From positions 1-64,000 of the forward strand of contig CAWKAP010000006.1 of the NCBI GenBank assembly GCA_963847675.1: a stretch of 64,000 nt of DNA, read 5' to 3'. Below are positions 8,902-18,853 of this stretch, in pieces (positions within the stretch are counted from its first letter, which is position 1; each line of letters starts with the position of its first letter). Under the pieces are notes generated by a model. That model ran no database searches, was not told the origin of the DNA, and saw only the letters and a list, made by a program, of their open reading frames with translations. This DNA comes from JADJWR01 sp963847675 (lineage in GTDB: Bacteria > Pseudomonadota > Gammaproteobacteria > Burkholderiales > Burkholderiaceae_F). A program made the position numbers and the translations under genes.

Positions 8902-10871
8902 TCAGGCCACTGCGCCGGCGTGCGCCCGTCCGGCCGGCTCCGCACGTTGCTGCCTGGCGGGCAACGACCCTTCGCGGCGCAGAAAGGCGTCGAACATCAG
9001 CAGCGTCCACAGCGGCGCGCTGTAGTCGCGCGCGTCCGGACTCGTGGTCGTCGCAGCATCCGCTGCAGGTCGCGCGTGTTGAACACGCCGGTGTCGGCCA
9101 GCGCGCGGGCCGAGCATCGCCTCGCGCACCCGCTCGCGCAGCGGACCGCGGAACCAGCGCGCCAGCGGCACCGCGAAGCCCATCTTGCGGCGGTACATGA
9201 TCTCGCGCGGCAGATGCGGCTCCATCGCCTTCTTCAGCAGCCACTTGCCCTCGTCGCCGCGGATCTTCAGGTTCGGCGGCAGGCTGGCCAGCCACTCGAC
9301 CAGCGGATGGTCCATCAGCGGCTCGCGCACTTCGAGCGAGTGCGCCATGCTGGCGCGGTCGACCTTGGTGTTGATGTCGCCGACCAGATAGGTCTTCAGG
9401 TCGAGGTACTGGACCAGCGACAGCGGATCGTCGGTCTGCGCGCTCGCGGCGTGGCGGCGGAAGACCTCGGCGGCGCGATAGCCGCCGAGCCGGGCGCGCA
9501 CGCTGTCGCGAGAACATCTGGCGGCGCAGGTCGTCGCGGACGATCGACATGCTGTGGAAGTACGCCTCGACCGAAGTCGCGCGCCAGCGCCTGGAACGTC
9601 GACTTGGCGCGGAACAGCCGCGGCGCCCAGTCGGCCTCGGGATAGACGCGCCCGAGCAGCCCGAACAGCGGGCGGCGCATCGACAGCGGCAGGACGCCGC
9701 GCAGGCGCTCCTCCTTCAGGTGCGTGCGGTAGCGCCGGTAGCCGCCGAAGCTCTCGTCGCCGCCGTCGCCGGACAGCGCGACCGTCACGTGCTGGCGCGC
9801 GAGCTGGCAGACGCGGTAGGTCGGGAACGCGGAGCTGTCGGCGTACGGCTCGTCGTAGAGGCCGCGCGAGCGTGTCGATCGAGGTCGAAGTCGTCGCTCT
9901 CGACCCGGTCGACGAAATGGTCGCGTGCGGTAGCGCTCGGCGACCTGCTGCGCGATACCGCGACTCGTCGTAGGCCGGATCGGCGAAGGCGATCGAGCAG
10001 GTGTTGACCGGTCGCGTCCGACAGGCCGGCCATCATCGCGACCACGGCGCTCGAATCGACGCCGCCGGAGAGGAACGCGCCGAGCGGGACCTCGGAGATC
10101 AGCCGCAGCCGCACGCTCTCGCGCAGCCGCTCGACCAGTTCCGCCTGCGCGTCGGCTGCGCCGATCGCGATTGCCGGCGTGAAGCGGACGTCCCAGTACT
10201 CGCGCGGCGCCGGCAGCGGCTCGCCGCGCCGGATCGTCAGCGTGTGCGCCGGCGGCAGCTTGCGCGCGCCGGCGAAGATCGTGCGCGGCTCGGGCACGTA
10301 GCCGAGCGCGAAGTACTCCTCGATCGCGAACGGGTCGAGCTCGCGCGCAAGGCCGCCGTGCGCGAGCAGCGCCTTCAGCTCGGAGCCGAACAGCAGCGTG
10401 CCGTCGGGCAGCAGTGCGTAGTACAGCGGCTTGACGCCGAGCCGGTCGCGGGCGAGGAACAGCGTCTGCGCGGTTCCGGTCCCACAGCGCGAAGGCGAAC
10501 ATGCCGCGGAAGCGCGTCGACGCAGTCCTCGCCCCACTGCCTCCCAGGCGTGGACGATCACCTCGGTGTCGCTGCGCGTGCGGAAGACGTGGCCGAGCGC
10601 CGTCGAGCTCGGGGATCAGCTCGCGATAGTTGTAGATCTCGCCGTTGTAGACGATGACGACCGAGCCGTCCTCGTTGTACAGCGGCTGCTGCCCGGTGGC
10701 GAGATCGATGATCGACAGCCGGCGATGACCGAGCCCGACGCCGGGGCCGACGTGCAGTGCCGCCCTCGTCCGGGCCGCGGTGGTGCTGCGATTCGTTCAT
10801 GCGCGACGAGCACGCGCGCGGTCGATCGCGCGCTCGCCGCGAGTGTCGAAGATGCCGACGATGCCGCACAT
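8902..10871 (-). CDS. XrtA-type amidotransferase (asparagine synthase family), many frameshifts
   Basis: The start MCGIVGIFDTRGERAID at 10871 carries the catalytic Cys2 of class II glutamine amidotransferases. Downstream pieces in shifting frames give HHRGPDEGG, LFGSELKALLAHGG, the ATP pyrophosphatase motif LSGGVDSSAVVAMMAG, LSGDGGDESFGGYRRYR, and DRASMAHSLEVREPLMDHPL near the C-terminus. These match the PEP-CTERM/XrtA-associated asparagine synthase (about 630 residues), thought to amidate a component of the polymer. I count at least eight frame changes over 2 kb, the worst stretch of the window together with the next gene. Each one can be repaired by a one- or two-base change in CG-rich runs; for example, a missing CG at about 9510 restores SRDSVRARLGG. 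Confidence 0.75.
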
Positions 10872-10875
10872 GGCG

Positions 10876-12111
10876 TCAGTGGCCGCCCGCTCGCGCGACT
10901 GCGCTCCGGCGCCGCGCGGGCGCGGCGCTGCGCAGCAGCGCGGCGTACACGCTCGTCGTAGGCCGCGCACCATCGCGTCGAGGCTGAAGCGCTCCTCGAC
11001 GCGGCTGCGGCCGGCGCTGCCGTGCCGCCGCGCGAGCGCCGCGGATCGTCGAAATAGCGCCGATCACGGCGGCCAGCGCCTCGGCGTCGGCGCGGCGGCG
11101 ACCAGCGGTGCCGGTCACGCCGTCCTCGATCAGTTCGGCGTTGCCGCCGACGCGGGTGGCGATCGACCGGCAGCGCCGCTCGCCATCGCCTCGAGGATGG
11201 TGTTGGAGATGCCCTCGGCCAGCGACGGCAGGACGAAGCAGATCGAGGCCGCGCATCACGTCGGGAACGTCGTCGCGCGTCGCCGGCCAACCAGACGAGA
11301 TCCCGCGCGCCGGCCGCGTCGAGCATCGCGCTGCGCCTGCGTCGCGCAGCGGGCCGTCGCCGACGATGACCAGCCGCAGGCGCCGCGCGCGCCGCTGCGC
11401 TGCGGCCGAGCACGCGCAGCGAACGCGCGGGCCAGGTTCAGCGGGTCCTTGACCGGCTCCATGCCGCCCGACCGTGCCGACGACGAAGCGACTCGTCGCC
11501 GGCGAACGGCAGTGCGGCGCGGGCGCGCGTCGGCATCCCGCGCCGTGGAAGCGCTGCGGTGTCGACGCCGTTGTAGATCTGCGCGATCGCGCGACGGCGC
11601 GATGCCGACCCGCTCGTCCAGGTAGCCTCGATCTGCCGCGACAGCGCGACGTAGCGCTGTCACGAACGGCCGGTACAGGCGCCGCACCCAGCGATAGCGG
11701 TCGCTGCGTGCCGTCGAGGTCGTGCATGTCCCAGCCGTGCTCGCCGTGCACGCGCACCGGCACGCCGGCGAGCCAGCGCCGGCACCGTGGCCTCGAGCGC
11801 GGCGAGGTTGCGCGTGTGCACGATCGCCGGCTGCAGCTGCGCGGAACAGGCGGTACAGCCGCGGGTAGAGCGGATACAGGTGGCCGGGGCCTTTGTGCCA
11901 GCGCGATGTATTCGACGTCGGGCCGCTTGACCCGCGCCTGCATCGCCGGCGAGACCTCCGTCAGCGCGATGACCGCGTGCCGCCAGCGGGACGCGGGCAG
12001 CCGGTTGATCAGGTTGACGACCCCGTTCTCCAGCCCGCCGACGTCGAAGCGGTAGACGACGTGGACGATCAGGGGCGGGGACGAGGGAGACGACCGCATG
12101 AGCCTCACCAC
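10876..12111 (-). CDS. XrtA-type sugar transferase 2 (family 4 glycosyltransferase), many frameshifts
   Basis: The start at 12111 (or the ATG at 12099) gives LIVHVVYRFDVGGLENGVVN, the hallmark N-terminus of the PEP-CTERM/XrtA stp2 sugar transferase. Pieces in other frames give RVHGEHGWDMHDLDG, IYNGVD-like and VGTVGRM-like segments, LVIVGDGPLR, and a C-terminal E-x7-E region. It is a GT-B glycosyltransferase of the exopolysaccharide assembly line, normally about 375 residues. Frame changes occur roughly every 100-150 bases from 12,030 to 10,950. The amidotransferase gene begins 5 bases downstream. Confidence 0.7.
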   Translation of the reverse strand: MVRLMRSSPSSPPLIVHVVYRFDVGGLENGVVNLINRLPASRWRHAVIALTEVSPAMQARVKRPDVEYIALAQRPRPPVSALPAAVPPVPRSCSRRSCTRATSPRSRPRCRRWLAGVPVRVHGEHGWDMHDLDGTQRPLSLGAAPVPAVRDSATSRCRGRSRLPGRAGRHRAVARSRRSTTASTPQRFHGAGCRRAPAPHCRSPATSRFVVGTVGRHGAGQGPAEPGPRVRCACSAAAQRRARRLRLVIVGDGPLRDAGAARCSTRPARGISSGWPATRDDVPDVMRGLDLLRPAVAGRGHLQHHPRGDGERRCRSIATRVGGNAELIEDGVTGTAGRRRADAEALAAVIGAISTIRGARAAARQRRPQPRRGALQPRRDGARPTTSVYAALLRSAAPARRRSAVARAGGH

Positions 12112-12139
12112 CTCTCACCGGGGAACACCGCCGCTTTCG

Positions 12140-12500
12140 CGTGTCGTCCTCGCGAAAGCGGGGACCCAGTGTTTCTTCGAAAGCCCGATGGATTCCCGCT
12201 GCGCGGGAATGACACAGGCTTCGAGCGCACGTCGTCCCGGCGCAGGCCGGAACCATGCGTGTCGTCCCCGCGAAAGCGGGGACCCAGTGTCTTCTTCGAA
12301 AGTCGCTGGATTCCCGCTTGCGCGGGAATGACACAGGCTTCGAGCGCACGTCGTCCCGGCGAAGGCCGGAACCATGCGTGTCGTCCCCGCGAAGGCGGGG
12401 ACCCAGTGTCTTCTCCGAAAGCTCGCTGGATTCCCGCCTGCGCGGGAATGACACAGGCTTCGAGCGCACGTCGTCCCGGCGAAGAGCCTGCCCGGACGTG
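12140..12500. repeat. Tandem palindromic repeats, about 118 bp x 3
   Basis: Three consecutive copies start at 12140, 12258 and 12377 (periods of 118 and 119 bases). Each has two palindromic modules: tcgtccccgcgaaagcgggg followed by acccagtg, and attcccgc, a short loop, gcgggaat, then gacacaggcttcgagcgcac. Copies differ at only a few positions, such as aaagcgggg versus aaggcgggg. A degenerate remnant continues to about 12545. The modules resemble the dispersed repeats common in beta- and gammaproteobacteria that read 'GTCATTCCCGCGAAAGCGGGAATCC'. The array lies between the exosortase gene and the stp2 gene. Confidence 0.85.
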
Positions 12501-12602
12501 ATCCGGGGCCGGGACCCAATTTCCCGGCCTTCAACTTGGGCCCGGCCTTCGCCGGGGCGACGGTGCGCGAGGACATCACGGTAAGCAGCATCTTTCCGGT
12601 AC

Positions 12603-14180
12603 CTACTGCCCAACCGCCCGCGCCACCGATGCGTCAATCGAGCCGCGCATCGTGGTGACGAAGTCGCGCAGCGCCTGCTCCGCGCCGGCCGGCGAACCCT
12701 CGTACGGCGCGGCGACGATGATCGCGACTGCGTCGTCGCCCCGTCCGACGATGCGGTCCGCCGCCTGCAGCAGCTTGGCGACATACGGATTGGCTGACCT
12801 CACGGCCGGAGACGACGAACCAGTCCCACACCAGCAGCCGCTGGCCGTCGCCGCGCAGCAGCGTCTGTCGCAACGGGATCGTTGCCCCGTCGAGACTTCC
12901 GCGCGGGCGACTCGCCGACGTTGCTCCACGCGCGATTGCTTCTGCACGACCAGAACGTTCTGGGAGTTGATCAGTTCGGCGCCCTGCTTCTGGTTGCGGT
13001 AAACGGCCAGGTAGAGCGCGACCGCGCTGATCCGCCCTTGACGTATGTCTCGAAGATGCTCGCCGTTGCACCCAGATATCGCGGCCGCCACGCGGTCGCC
13101 TGTTCGCTGCTGCCGCTGCCAGCCGCCGGCATCCTTCGGCGCAGCGAGCCGAATCGACGCGGGTGTCCGTTTCGGCCCGATGGTCGAGATATGCCGCCCA
13201 CGCGGGCCAGGCTGCCAGCACGAGCAACGTGACCAGCGCGGCGACGCCGATCGGCCGCGGCTCCACCGCCCGGAAGCGCGAGGCGCGCCGCGCCAGCGCG
13301 AGGTCGGGACGCGAACCTGCTCGTCGATCCTCGCGCCAACGTGCGCCGATCCAGAACAGCAGCAGCATGACCAGGCCGAAGAACAGCCAGCCGTAGATCA
13401 GGTGATCGACGCCGACCGCGAGCCTGTTGTCGCTCAGGTGCCCGAGCATCACGATGATGTAGGCACGAATCCAGTTGGCGACGATCGGCACGATGATCGA
13501 AGCGCCGATGAAGGCCAGCGCGCCGCCAGATCGAGCGGTAGTACAGGTACGCGAAGACGCAGCCGACGGTGACCGACGCGATCAGGTAGCGCAGTCCGCT
13601 GCAGCCCTCGACGATCGACCAGCTTCCCGAGGGAATGACGAAGAACAGGCCCTCGCGGTAGACGGGAATGCCGGTCACCTTCGAGCGCGGCGACGGTGAA
13701 GTCGGCAGTCATTTCCATCATCGGCGGGATCAGCGCCTCGCCCATCGGCACGGCGAAGAACAGGAATGCCAGTGGAAACGCCAGCTCCCAGCCGACGCGC
13801 CAGCCGAACACGGTAACGATGCAGGCGCTGATCAGGCCGATCACCGCCAGCTGCTCGACGACGGCAACGCCGGCCGCGTTGGCCGCGAGCCAGCCGAGGC
13901 CACCACCGGCCACCGCGACGAGGCCCGGCCAGAACGGCCGCAGCGGGATCGTCGCCAGTTTCTGCCGGCGCTCCCACGTGAACCAGACAAACGTCGGGAT
14001 GACCAGCCAGCCGTGCGTGAAGGTTTCCGAGCGGTTCCAGATCTCGACCATTCCCCGCAGCGTCGGCCAGAACACGGCCAGGACGACCGCAAGCGCCAGC
14101 ATGACGAGGCCGAAGACCTGCCACTGCCGTTGCGAGGCGGCCTGCGCGATCTTCAGTTCGATTTGGGGTTCGGAGTGCAT
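12603..14180 (-). CDS. xrtA: Exosortase A fused to EpsI domain, frameshifted
   Basis: From the ATG at 14180 the protein has several membrane segments (about residues 20-160). The exosortase catalytic triad region is then spread over frames: VEGCSGLRYLIAS (Cys), ANWIRAYIIVM (Arg) and VGVDHLIYGWLFF (His). The C-terminal part (12603 to about 13300) reads like the periplasmic EpsI/DUF3485 domain, with YLAVYRNQKQGAELINSQN. Exosortases are membrane cysteine proteases that sort PEP-CTERM proteins in organisms that make exopolysaccharide. Frame changes are seen near 13680, 13525, 13310, 13040, 12900 and 12800. The gene is flanked on both sides by palindromic repeats. Confidence 0.8.
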
Positions 14181-14221
14181 TCCGGAATGCTTCGAAAGTC
14201 CGCTCGACTGCCAACCAGCGG

Positions 14222-14375
14222 ATCAGTGTCGTTCCCGCGGAAGCGGGAACCCAGAGTCTTTCGCCCGCAGGCGACACTGGATCCCCGCTTTCGCGGGGAT
14301 GACACATGCCGTGCGCGTGTCGTCGTACGGATCCCCGCTTCGCGGGATGCACATGTGCGCGTGTCGTCGTCCAGA
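14222..14375. repeat. Palindromic repeat cluster between exosortase and sugar transferase 1
   Basis: The stretch contains gttcccgcggaagcgggaac (about 14229-14248), ggatccccgctttcgcgggg (about 14278-14297) and a shorter related copy near 14331-14348, separated by gacac and cgcgtgtcgtcg spacers. These are the same modules as in the 12140-12500 array, in more degenerate order. It lies just upstream of the exosortase start. Confidence 0.8.
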
Positions 14376-14391
14376 TATTGCGACCCGTTCG

Positions 14392-15613
14392 TCAACTCGC
14401 CCTCGACAGCCGCGCCACAGGTGCGGATTCGAGCAGCTCACCGAAACGCGAGAGCTGCGCTTCCCAGTTGTAGTGATTCACCACGCGAAGACGGGCCTGG
14501 CCGCCCATGTCGTCGCCGGCGGCCGGATCCATCAACGTGAGCACCTTGTGCGCAAACTCGCGCGCATCGCCGGCGACGTCGAACTCGCTGAGCGGCGCGG
14601 CGTCGATGCCCTGCGCACACCGCGGCGAAACGACGACGGGCCGGGCCATCGCCATCGCTTCGAAGACCTTGTTCTGCACGCCACGCGCCACCCGCAGCGG
14701 CGCCACCGCCACCCGCGCGTGCTGCAGGTACGGCCGCACGTCGTCGACCTTGCCGGTCACGACGACCCGCGGCCCGGCAAGCGCGCTGACCGTGGGCACC
14801 GGGTTCATGCCGACGATGTAGAAGCGAGCGCGCGGCCGCGCCTCGACGATGCGCGGCATGACCTCGCTCGCGAACCAGGTCACCGCGTCGACGTTCGGCC
14901 AGTAATCCATCGCGCCGGTGAAGACGATCGGCTCTTCGTCGGCTCCGTAAGGACTGGCGCGATCCGGCGGCCGGCGAGAAGAACTCCGTGTCGACGCCGT
15001 TGCCGATCGCATGCAACTGCGGCGCGCACTCCGGGGCCAGGCGGGCGAACAGTTCGACCTCGGCCGGCGTGACGAACGTGCAGGCCAGCGCCCGCGCGGC
15101 CATCCGCCGCTCGAATGCGAGCAGCGTGCGCGCCTCGCGGCCGTAGATGTAGGAAGCGGGCCAGGTGCGGCCCTCGGCGTACTGGGCCCACTTCTGCGAG
15201 TCGACGTCGCAGAAGTCGGCCACGAGGGCCGGCGCGCCGGGGCGATCGAGGTACAGCGACATCGCGGAGGAAAAGCACACCGCCCTGTCGATGCCGTGCA
15301 CGGCGATCGTCCGGTCGACCCAGCGCTGCAGCGCCGCGCTGCGGTACCAGGACAGCGTCAGCGGTTCGCCGCGCAGCAGGCCGGCGGTGCACCGCGCGCG
15401 CGCCATCAGCGGCGACAGCGGAATGACCTTGACCTCCGCGCAGTACTCGCGCAGCGCGTTCACGTGCGCGCCGTCGCCTTCGAGGTCGGCGAACGTGCCG
15501 AGGTAGACGCGATAGTGCCGGCTCAGGAACCGCAGCAGGTGGTACGAGCGGATCTTGTCGCCCTTGTTGGGCGGATACGGCAGGCGGTGCACGAGGTAGA
15601 GGAGGGGTTGCAT
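14392..15613 (-). CDS. XrtA-type sugar transferase 1 (stp1), one frameshift
   Basis: The start MQPLLYLVHRLPYPPNKGDK at 15613 (or the GTG at 15619) is the diagnostic N-terminus of the PEP-CTERM/XrtA stp1 glycosyltransferase, with the Gly-rich acceptor loop. The donor domain continues in another frame after about 14958: IVFTGAMDYWPNVDAV, FYIVGMNPVPTV, VARGVQNKVFEAMAMARP (E-x7-E type). The whole would be about 400 residues. It is a cytoplasmic GT-B enzyme of polymer assembly. The frame break is a single indel between GVDTEFFSPA and SPYGADEEP. Confidence 0.8.
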
Positions 15614-15659
15614 CGGCACTACCTCGCTCCGCTGCGGTCATCGCCTGCTGTCGGCACGA

Positions 15660-15752
15660 GCACGCGTGTCACCCCCGCGAAAGCGGGGGTCCAGCGGTGT
15701 CGGAGACGGAGAAACTGGGTTCCCGCTTTCGCGGGAACGACACGGCGGGGCA
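15660..15752. repeat. Palindromic repeat pair between FemAB-like and stp1 genes
   Basis: Two modules are present: cacccccgcgaaagcggggg (about 15669-15688) and gttcccgctttcgcgggaac (about 15719-15738), each a perfect or near-perfect hairpin. They belong to the same family as the arrays at 12140 and 14222. The pair lies in the 167-base gap between the two genes. Confidence 0.8.
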
Positions 15753-15780
15753 AGGCGCAATCGCCTGTTCTCATCGCCGC

Positions 15781-16835
15781 CTACCCCAGATTCCGCACGA
15801 TCGACGGCCCCAGCGCGTTGGCTACGCTGCGCGGCAGGCGCCGCCACAGCGCGATCATGGCGCGGTACTTCGGGTTGGCCGGGTTGTTCTGCGGAATCGC
15901 GTCGCCTTTGAAGAGTTGGTACTCGTAGGCGAGCGGTGTCGGCTCGAAACCCCAGTTCTTCTTGAAGTGAAACGAACCGGTGTCGCGCTTGGAGCGGCCG
16001 TAGTCGAAGACGCGCACACCGCGCTCGCAGGCACGACGCATCAGCTCCCAGTACTTGAAGTCGTTGGCGGCCAGATCGCGCGCCGACTCGAGATCGCCGG
16101 CGTAGTACGGCAGCACTTCGTCGCGAAAGTAGAACGACAGCACGCTCGAGACCGGCTCGCCGCGCGGGCCGAGCACGGTGAGCACCTCGCAGGCCTCGCC
16201 GAAGGTCTCGCGCAGCGCTTCGAAGTAGCGCCTCGGCAGCGCCGGCGTGCCGTGCCGGTGCACGTTGTCGGCATACAGCGCGAAGAAACGGTCGACACCC
16301 GCGTCGACTTCGCTGCGCAGGCCGCGACCGATCGACCTTGCGCACCATCGCCCGCTGCTTGCGCGGGATGGCGAGCATGTTGGCCTCGACCTCCGGCAGG
16401 ATCGGCTTGCGGAACGTGACGTAGAGATCCTGCTGCGGCCAGTCGGGCTCGGTGCGGCCGAGATTGCGCAGTTCGAGATGCTCGACGCCGAGTTCGCGGC
16501 CCAGATCGACTGCCGCCGTATGCAGCGCGGCGACGGCCTCGGCATCACTCGAAGCCACGCCGCCGTAAACCGCAAAGGGCAGCGAGACGAGTGCGTGGCC
16601 GAACAGCCGGCTGCGTACCTGCGCCAGCGGCAGCACGCCAGCGATCTCGCCGCCCCGCTCTGCCAGCAGATAGTGCGCGCGGTGACGGAAGACCTGCTCG
16701 ATGATCTGCTTCCAGCCGATGCGGTGGAAGAAGGTGGCGTTCGGGCAGGCAGCGACAAAGGCTTCCCAGCGGGCCTCGTCGGCGGCGCACCAGCGGCCGC
16801 ACCTGCAGCCGTGCGTCGAGCCTCGGCGCATCCAT
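15781..16835 (-). CDS. FemAB-like protein of XrtA system (GNAT fold), two frameshifts
   Basis: The start is MDAPRLDARLQVRPL at 16835. One frame change near 16805 leads to ADEARWEAFVAACPNATFFH, and a second near 16328 leads to the C-terminal half with YFEALRETFGEACEVLTVLG and VFDYGRSKRDTGSFHFKKNW. This is the FemAB-related XrtA/PEP-CTERM-associated family (about 345 residues), two tandem GNAT-like domains that may acylate or aminoacylate a polymer or lipid precursor. The gene follows the deacetylase closely. The substrate is unknown. Confidence 0.8.
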
Positions 16836-16840
16836 CAGGT

Positions 16841-17695
16841 TCACGCCGCCCCCACGTCGAACACGCGATCGATGCGGTCCCACTCGAAGTCGGTCAGCAG
16901 CCGGCCGAGCCGGCCCTTGGTCCGGTGCAGGTTCAGGTAGTGGCGGAAGCGCGTCCTGACGCCGACACCGCTGACCCGCGGCTGCTCGGGGTCGAGTTCC
17001 CACGGATGGAAATAGAAGATCGCCGGCCGCTGCTCGTTCCGGTTGACGCGCGCGATCGCCCAGCGCGAAACGTTGTACGGGGCGAGACGAAAGTAGCCGC
17101 CGCCGCCGGCGGGCAGGTTGCGGCCGAACAGCCGCGTGGTCGTCACCGGGAGCTCCATCAGTCCGTCGCGCACGCGGTACGGGAAGCGCGGCGCGTCGGG
17201 CATGCCGTAGTGGTCGTGCTGCACCGGGTAGACGCTCGAGCTGTAGCGATAGCCGGCCGCGGCGATGCTGTCGAACGCCCACAGGTTGCGCTTGCCGATC
17301 GAGAAGCTCGGCGCGCGGTAGCCGATCACCGGCGCGCCGCCGATGTCCTCGAGCAACGCCTTGGCGCGACGAATGTCCTCGCTGAACGCGGCGTGGTCGA
17401 GTTCGCTGGCACGGCGATGGCCGTAGCCGTGGCTGGCCACTTCATGGCCCTGGCCGATCATGCGCCGGACCAGCGCCGGGTAGCGTTCGGCCACCCAGCC
17501 CAGCGTGAAGAACGTGGCGTGCGCGCGGTGCTCGTCGAGCAGCGCCAGCAGCTGGTCGACGTTGCGCTCGATGCGGCAGGGCATCTGGTCCCACGTGTCG
17601 CGGCGGATGTGCCGGTCGAACGCCGAGACCTGGAAATAGTCCTCGACGTCGATGGTCAGCGCATTGATCAGCGCGATCGGCACCGAGGCGTTCAT
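16841..17695 (-). CDS. XrtA-type polysaccharide deacetylase (with DUF3473 tail)
   Basis: The product is 284 residues from the ATG at 17695. It begins NALTIDVEDYFQVSAFD, the motif typical of XrtA-system deacetylases (DVEDYF supplies the metal/catalytic Asp pair). It then has ATFFTLGWVAERYP, SHGYGHRRAS (metal His), YRAPSFSIG and a C-terminal FYFHPWELDPEQPR, the DUF3473 signature. The role is deacetylation of the exopolysaccharide. It overlaps the WecB stop by the ATGA arrangement once the WecB frameshift is corrected. The frame of this gene is intact. Confidence 0.9.
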   Translation of the reverse strand: MNASVPIALINALTIDVEDYFQVSAFDRHIRRDTWDQMPCRIERNVDQLLALLDEHRAHATFFTLGWVAERYPALVRRMIGQGHEVASHGYGHRRASELDHAAFSEDIRRAKALLEDIGGAPVIGYRAPSFSIGKRNLWAFDSIAAAGYRYSSSVYPVQHDHYGMPDAPRFPYRVRDGLMELPVTTTRLFGRNLPAGGGGYFRLAPYNVSRWAIARVNRNEQRPAIFYFHPWELDPEQPRVSGVGVRTRFRHYLNLHRTKGRLGRLLTDFEWDRIDRVFDVGAA

Positions 17696-18853
17696 GCGTG
17701 CTCCCGCTCGGTGCGCGGCGTACGCAGCCATCCCGCCAGATGGGCCGCGATGCGACGCGCCCGTGGCGCCGTCCCACAGTTCGGGCACGCGGCCGCGCTT
17801 GCCGCCGCCAGCGATGATGCCGTCGACCGCCGCGCCGAGCGCCGCCAGGTCGCGCCCGATCAGCGTGTTGGTGCCCTGCTCGACCGTGATCGGCCGCTCG
17901 GTGTTCTCGCGCAGCGTCAGGCAGGGCACGCCGAGCGCGGTCGTCTCTTCCTGCATGCCGCCGGAGTCGGTCAGCACGACCGTGGCGCCGCTCATCAGGC
18001 CGACCATTTCCAGGTAGCCCTGCGGCGGCAGGCAGACGAGCCGCGGCGAGCGCAGGTACCTGTCCAGACCGAAGCGCTCGATGTTCGCGCGCGTGCGCGG
18101 ATGCATCGGCCAGAGCAGCGGCAGGCGGGCGCTGATCCCGCTCAGGCTTTCGAGCAGCGCGGCCAGCGTCTCCGGCTCATCGACGTTCGACGGCCGGTGC
18201 AGCGTGACGAGGCCGAAACCGCGCTCGAGCAGAGCGGGCGGATGGCCTTCCGCAGCGAGCGTGCGCTCGGGTGCGACGGCCCTGGGCAGCGCGGCGCGCA
18301 GCGAGTCGATCATCACGTTGCCGACGAAATGCACGCGCGATGCATCGATGCCCTCGCGCACCAGGTTGTCGAGCGCGCTGCGCTCGGTCGTGTACAGCAG
18401 GTCGGCGATCTGGTCGGTCAGCAGGCGGTTGATCTCCTCCGGCATCGTGCGGTCGAAGCTGCGCAGGCCGGCCTCGACGTGCACGACCGCAACCCCGCGC
18501 TTGGCCGCGACCAGCGAGCAGGCGAGCGTCGAGTTGACGTCACCCACCACCACGACGCACGAGGGCGCATGCTCGTCGACCAGCGGCTCGAAGCGCTTCA
18601 TGACCTCGGCCGTCTGCACCGCGTGCGAACCGGAGCCGACCTCGAGATTCACGTCCGGCGCCGGCATGCCGAGGTCGGCGAACAGCTTTTCGTTCAGCGC
18701 GTAGTCGTAGTGCTGGCCGGTGTGCACCAGCACCGCCCGTGGCGCACGCGGCTCCGAGGCAAGGGCGCGCAGCAGCGGCGCCATCTTCATGTAATTGGGC
18801 CGTGCGCCGACGACGCACAGCACGGGCCCGAGCGCCGCCACGGGGTCCAGCAT
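17692..18853 (-). CDS. wecB: UDP-N-acetylglucosamine 2-epimerase (non-hydrolysing), one frameshift
   Basis: The start MLDPVAALGPVLCVVGARPN at 18853 leads into the GARPNYMKMAPL loop typical of WecB. Further motifs are VLVHTGQHYDYALN, VVVVGDVNSTLAC, VVHVEAGLRSFDRTMPEE, VTLHRPSNVDE, TDSGGMQEE and CLTLRENTERP. The enzyme converts UDP-GlcNAc to UDP-ManNAc for polymer synthesis in the cytoplasm. Near 17762 an extra base shifts the frame. As given, the ORF reads through into the deacetylase as one 670-residue product. Correcting it gives a C-terminus RRIAAHLAGW and a stop at 17692 in an ATGA overlap with the next gene. It overlaps the upstream ATPase gene in the same way. Confidence 0.88.

Noticed and set aside
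12140..12500. CRISPR array
   Set aside because: The repeats are tandem copies of 118-119 bases with near-identical interiors, not short repeats with unique spacers, and no cas genes are present.
16841..18853. A 670-residue fusion of UDP-GlcNAc 2-epimerase and polysaccharide deacetylase
   Set aside because: The linker makes no sense, and removing one base near 17762 gives a normal WecB C-terminus whose stop overlaps the deacetylase ATG.
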